DNA of 64,000 nucleotides, from the NCBI RefSeq assembly GCF_000739655.1, contig NZ_BATR01000002.1, positions 1 to 64,000 on the forward strand. Direction: 5' to 3'. Below, piece after piece: positions 61,890-64,000 of this stretch. The stretch is from Verrucomicrobium sp. BvORR106. GTDB lineage: Bacteria; Verrucomicrobiota; Verrucomicrobiia; Verrucomicrobiales; Verrucomicrobiaceae. The notes under the pieces were generated by a model that worked only from the letters and a program-made list of their open reading frames with translations, did not search any database and was not told the DNA's origin. The position numbers and the translations under genes were made by a program. Numbering within the stretch: position 1 is the first letter of the stretch; every line of letters begins with the position of its first letter.

Positions 61890-62633
61890 TTGACTACGCT
61901 TCTTGTCATCCCTTGCTTCCGTGAAAGCACCCGATTGCGCCCGTTCCTGACGGAGCTCTGTACTGAGATGCAGCAACTGGGCGGCGTGTCCATTTTGGCC
62001 GTAGATGATGGAAGCGGTGGAGATGAACCAGAGCGCCTTTGCGCACTCATTGACGAGTTCCGCATCCATTTCCCGTTCCTGCGCCCAACTCTCCAACTTC
62101 CTGAGAACATCGGAAAAGGAGGCACAGTATACGCGGGCTGGCAGGCTCACGACAATGAGAACTGGCTTATGTTCGCCGATGCTGACGGCGCAGTGCCGGC
62201 CCGGGAGATTGCACGGCTCATTCGATCCGCCCGGGCAGAATCCAGCCTGGGGCTGCACAACCACGCATGGTTTGCCTCTCGCATCAAAATGCTGGGCCGG
62301 AACGTGAGGCGGCTTCTTCACCGCCACCTCGTCGGACGGGTGTATGCAACGCTCGTATCGGAGCTTCTCCACGTGCCCGTCTATGACTCTCAATGCGGAT
62401 GCAAGCTGGTGCCTCGGTCTGCCTTTGAACAGATCTCCCCCATGCTCACCACCTCTGGATTTGCTTTTGATGTGGACCTCATGATGGCACTGGTGCACAC
62501 GCAGGTCCCAATCGTTGAATTCCCGGTGGACTGGACCGAGATCCCTGGAGGCAAGATTCACCTGTTCCGCGATTCCTTCAGAATGTTCCGCGACGTCTGG
62601 CGTCTGCGTTCGAAGTGGTCCTCGATTGTCTGA
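61890..62633 (+). CDS. GT2 glycosyltransferase, polyprenyl-phosphate-glucose synthase-like
   Basis: A 247-residue protein starting with TTG at 61890: LLVIPCFRESTRLRPFL, ILAVDDGSGGDE, NIGKGGTVYAGWQA, FADADGAVPAREIARL (DxD), SQCGCKLVPRSAF. The pattern of the last is that of dolichyl- or undecaprenyl-phosphate glucosyl/mannosyl synthases. Overlaps the next gene by 1 bp. Confidence 0.8.
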   Translation: MTTLLVIPCFRESTRLRPFLTELCTEMQQLGGVSILAVDDGSGGDEPERLCALIDEFRIHFPFLRPTLQLPENIGKGGTVYAGWQAHDNENWLMFADADGAVPAREIARLIRSARAESSLGLHNHAWFASRIKMLGRNVRRLLHRHLVGRVYATLVSELLHVPVYDSQCGCKLVPRSAFEQISPMLTTSGFAFDVDLMMALVHTQVPIVEFPVDWTEIPGGKIHLFRDSFRMFRDVWRLRSKWSSIV

Positions 62634-63643
62634 TGAGCTCCTCTTCCCTCTCTGAGAGCGAGCTGATTTCCAAGGCAGCTCCCCCTAAGGATGACGACGG
62701 CATGCAATGGCTGTTTTTGTTGGCCATGGCGCTTGTTTTCAACTCTCATCTAGAAGAGTTTCATCTTCGGCCTTGGCTGGCTGGTGACGGCCTTCTTGGC
62801 AATGCCATGTTTTTTGTGCTTTCGGGATACCGGGTATCCCTCAGTCTTTCTCGCCGGGCAACAGGCATCGTTCCCTATTTGCAACGACGTCTGCTTCGCA
62901 TCTATCCCACCGTGTGGCTGGTGACGCTCACTCTCGGCCTCACTGCTGGATGGCTGACTTTCAATAGCACGATTCATGATGTCGTGCGCCTTCTGTTCTG
63001 GCCTACGCGTTTCACTTACATCACATGGATCGTTCCTGCCTACATTCTGCTTTTCTTCATTGAGCGCTGCCGCCCCAATCTTGCGACCCGCAGCGCATTC
63101 TGCCTCGGACTCTTCAGCGCCTTCCTGGCCTTAAGTTGGACGGAACCAACACCCCGCATGCTGTCAGATGTCTCAGGAAGCATTTACTTCCTCCTCTTTC
63201 TTTCCTTGGTGCTTGCGGGAACCCTCCTTGCCAATACCTCCATCTGGCGCAAGCCCGGGTGGCTTCTTCCCTGTACGGCTCTTGCAATGATTGTTTTGTA
63301 CTTCGCCGTGAAACTCCAAGCGGCTCTCACTGGAAACTGGTCGTGGTTTGCCGTGATTCTGGGTCTCGGCGGAATAGGAGGTCTCCTGGTAGTGGCCGCT
63401 GGACTTCCGGGGCGGATCTTCGCTCCTCTGAAACACGTTCCAGGACTGTCAGCCTGTGCAGCTTTTGTGGCGCAGCACTCCCTTGAGATCTACACCATCC
63501 ACAGTGTCGTCATCGAGTGGAAGTGGCTACCTCGAAGCTACTTTCCTTCGGGTATCGCCATTGCAGTCGTGGTCACGGCCCTCCTCGCATTGATCTACGG
63601 TCATACGCTAAAACGTCTGTTGCCAGCTGCACGCTTGCCATAG
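62633..63643 (+). CDS. Acyltransferase 3 family membrane protein
   Basis: A 336-residue protein with about ten membrane segments of acyltransferase-3 type: FFVLSGYRVSLSLSRR and LQRRLLRIYPTVWLVTL match the N-terminal motif (FFVLSGF..., RR.RRI.P). This family O-acylates sugars on the outer face of the inner membrane. The expected catalytic His of the family near the first segment is not obvious: HLEEFHLR contains His but the usual R/H pattern is altered. Start overlaps previous stop (TGATG). Confidence 0.82.
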   Translation: MSSSSLSESELISKAAPPKDDDGMQWLFLLAMALVFNSHLEEFHLRPWLAGDGLLGNAMFFVLSGYRVSLSLSRRATGIVPYLQRRLLRIYPTVWLVTLTLGLTAGWLTFNSTIHDVVRLLFWPTRFTYITWIVPAYILLFFIERCRPNLATRSAFCLGLFSAFLALSWTEPTPRMLSDVSGSIYFLLFLSLVLAGTLLANTSIWRKPGWLLPCTALAMIVLYFAVKLQAALTGNWSWFAVILGLGGIGGLLVVAAGLPGRIFAPLKHVPGLSACAAFVAQHSLEIYTIHSVVIEWKWLPRSYFPSGIAIAVVVTALLALIYGHTLKRLLPAARLP

Positions 63644-63738
63644 GACGGGATTGAGCCGTGTCTCTTTTGCAATATCTGAACAGCCTTCGATCTGCACCTC
63701 CTTCCCCCCCTTCTCAATCAACTCTCTCTTCTACCTAC

Positions 63739-64000
63739 ATGAGCTCCACATCCCTCATCACTGTCTGCGGCGCCGGCGGATTCATCGGCGGGCACCTGAT
63801 TGCCGATCTTCGCCGTCAGGGGCACACTCAACTTCGTGCAGTGGACCTCAAACCTGTGGACCAGTGGTATCAGCGCTTCGACGACGTCGAGAATCTGCAG
63901 CTTGATCTCGCTGAGAAGGAGGCCTGCCTGAAGTCGGTCGCAGGAGCCCACACGGTTTACAATCTCGCCGCCGATATGGGCGGAATGGGTTTCATTGAGA
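63739..64000 (+). CDS. GDP-mannose 3,5-epimerase-like (SDR) gene, 5' part only
   Basis: The first 87 residues are visible, running off the window. The Rossmann start TVCGAGGFIGGHLIADLR is followed by NLAADMGGMGFIE, which in plants and bacteria marks GDP-mannose 3,5-epimerase (makes GDP-L-galactose from GDP-D-mannose). Other extended SDR epimerases are possible. It is in the same direction as the polysaccharide locus and 95 bp after the acyltransferase gene. Confidence 0.8.
   Translation, partial: MSSTSLITVCGAGGFIGGHLIADLRRQGHTQLRAVDLKPVDQWYQRFDDVENLQLDLAEKEACLKSVAGAHTVYNLAADMGGMGFIE

Overview
The window looks like chromosomal DNA of a Gram-negative bacterium, most likely of the phylum Verrucomicrobiota. 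The reasons are high GC with strong C/G third positions, a secreted protein ending in a cytochrome c domain of a type common in Verrucomicrobiota and Planctomycetota, lipopolysaccharide-type genes (an HldE-type adenylyltransferase domain, O-antigen ABC export, a ligase/polymerase), and many intergenic hairpin repeats. The assignment is inferred from gene families, not from a marker gene; no rRNA or tRNA gene was seen.

Layout. 0.3-7.2 kb holds core genes: an A-type Fe-S carrier, a PcrA/Rep-type helicase, an unusual fusion of an HldE-type adenylyltransferase with PurN, and a large exported cytochrome c protein. 7.5-15.6 kb is a run of small minus-strand genes with long repeat-filled gaps: an RraB-type protein, a SMI1/KNR4 (SUKH) protein, a SUKH-3 gene broken by an 11-bp tandem duplication, a DUF4291 protein, a maltose-O-acetyltransferase-like protein and several unrecognised small membrane, secreted or cytosolic proteins. 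It resembles a store of orphan immunity genes. 16.4-33.9 kb is mostly housekeeping: DUF2127 protein, ABC exporter, PfkB kinase, ThiE, a nucleotidyltransferase, TsaB, TsaE, ThiL, a CPBP protease, SppA, a CorC/HlyC-type protein, a two-gene TIGR03943/permease module with a very His-rich stretch, and Mn-type superoxide dismutase.

34.7 kb to the right edge is one long plus-strand surface polysaccharide locus of 27 genes. It contains a NodU/CmcH carbamoyltransferase, about fifteen glycosyltransferases of GT2, GT4 and GT8-like type (one a tandem fusion of two GT4 units), one Wzm permease with two different Wzt ATPases, three methyltransferases, an O-antigen ligase/polymerase, a LbH acetyltransferase, an acyltransferase-3 protein, and at the edge the start of a GDP-mannose 3,5-epimerase-like gene. 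Many genes overlap by 1-4 bp, so they are probably co-transcribed and translationally coupled. The likely product is a carbamoylated, methylated and acylated glycan exported by the ABC route. A 220-bp MITE-like element sits inside this locus.

The most unusual signal is in the gaps. Several repeat families share a constant linker next to a short hairpin whose stem sequence differs from copy to copy while pairing is kept (linkers GTCTCAACC, GGTTGGAGTACC, CAGGTG, and a paired element at 9.2 and 16.2 kb). Long inverted pairs resembling REPINs are built from the same material. The annotation itself rests on reading protein motifs by eye; no database search was run.
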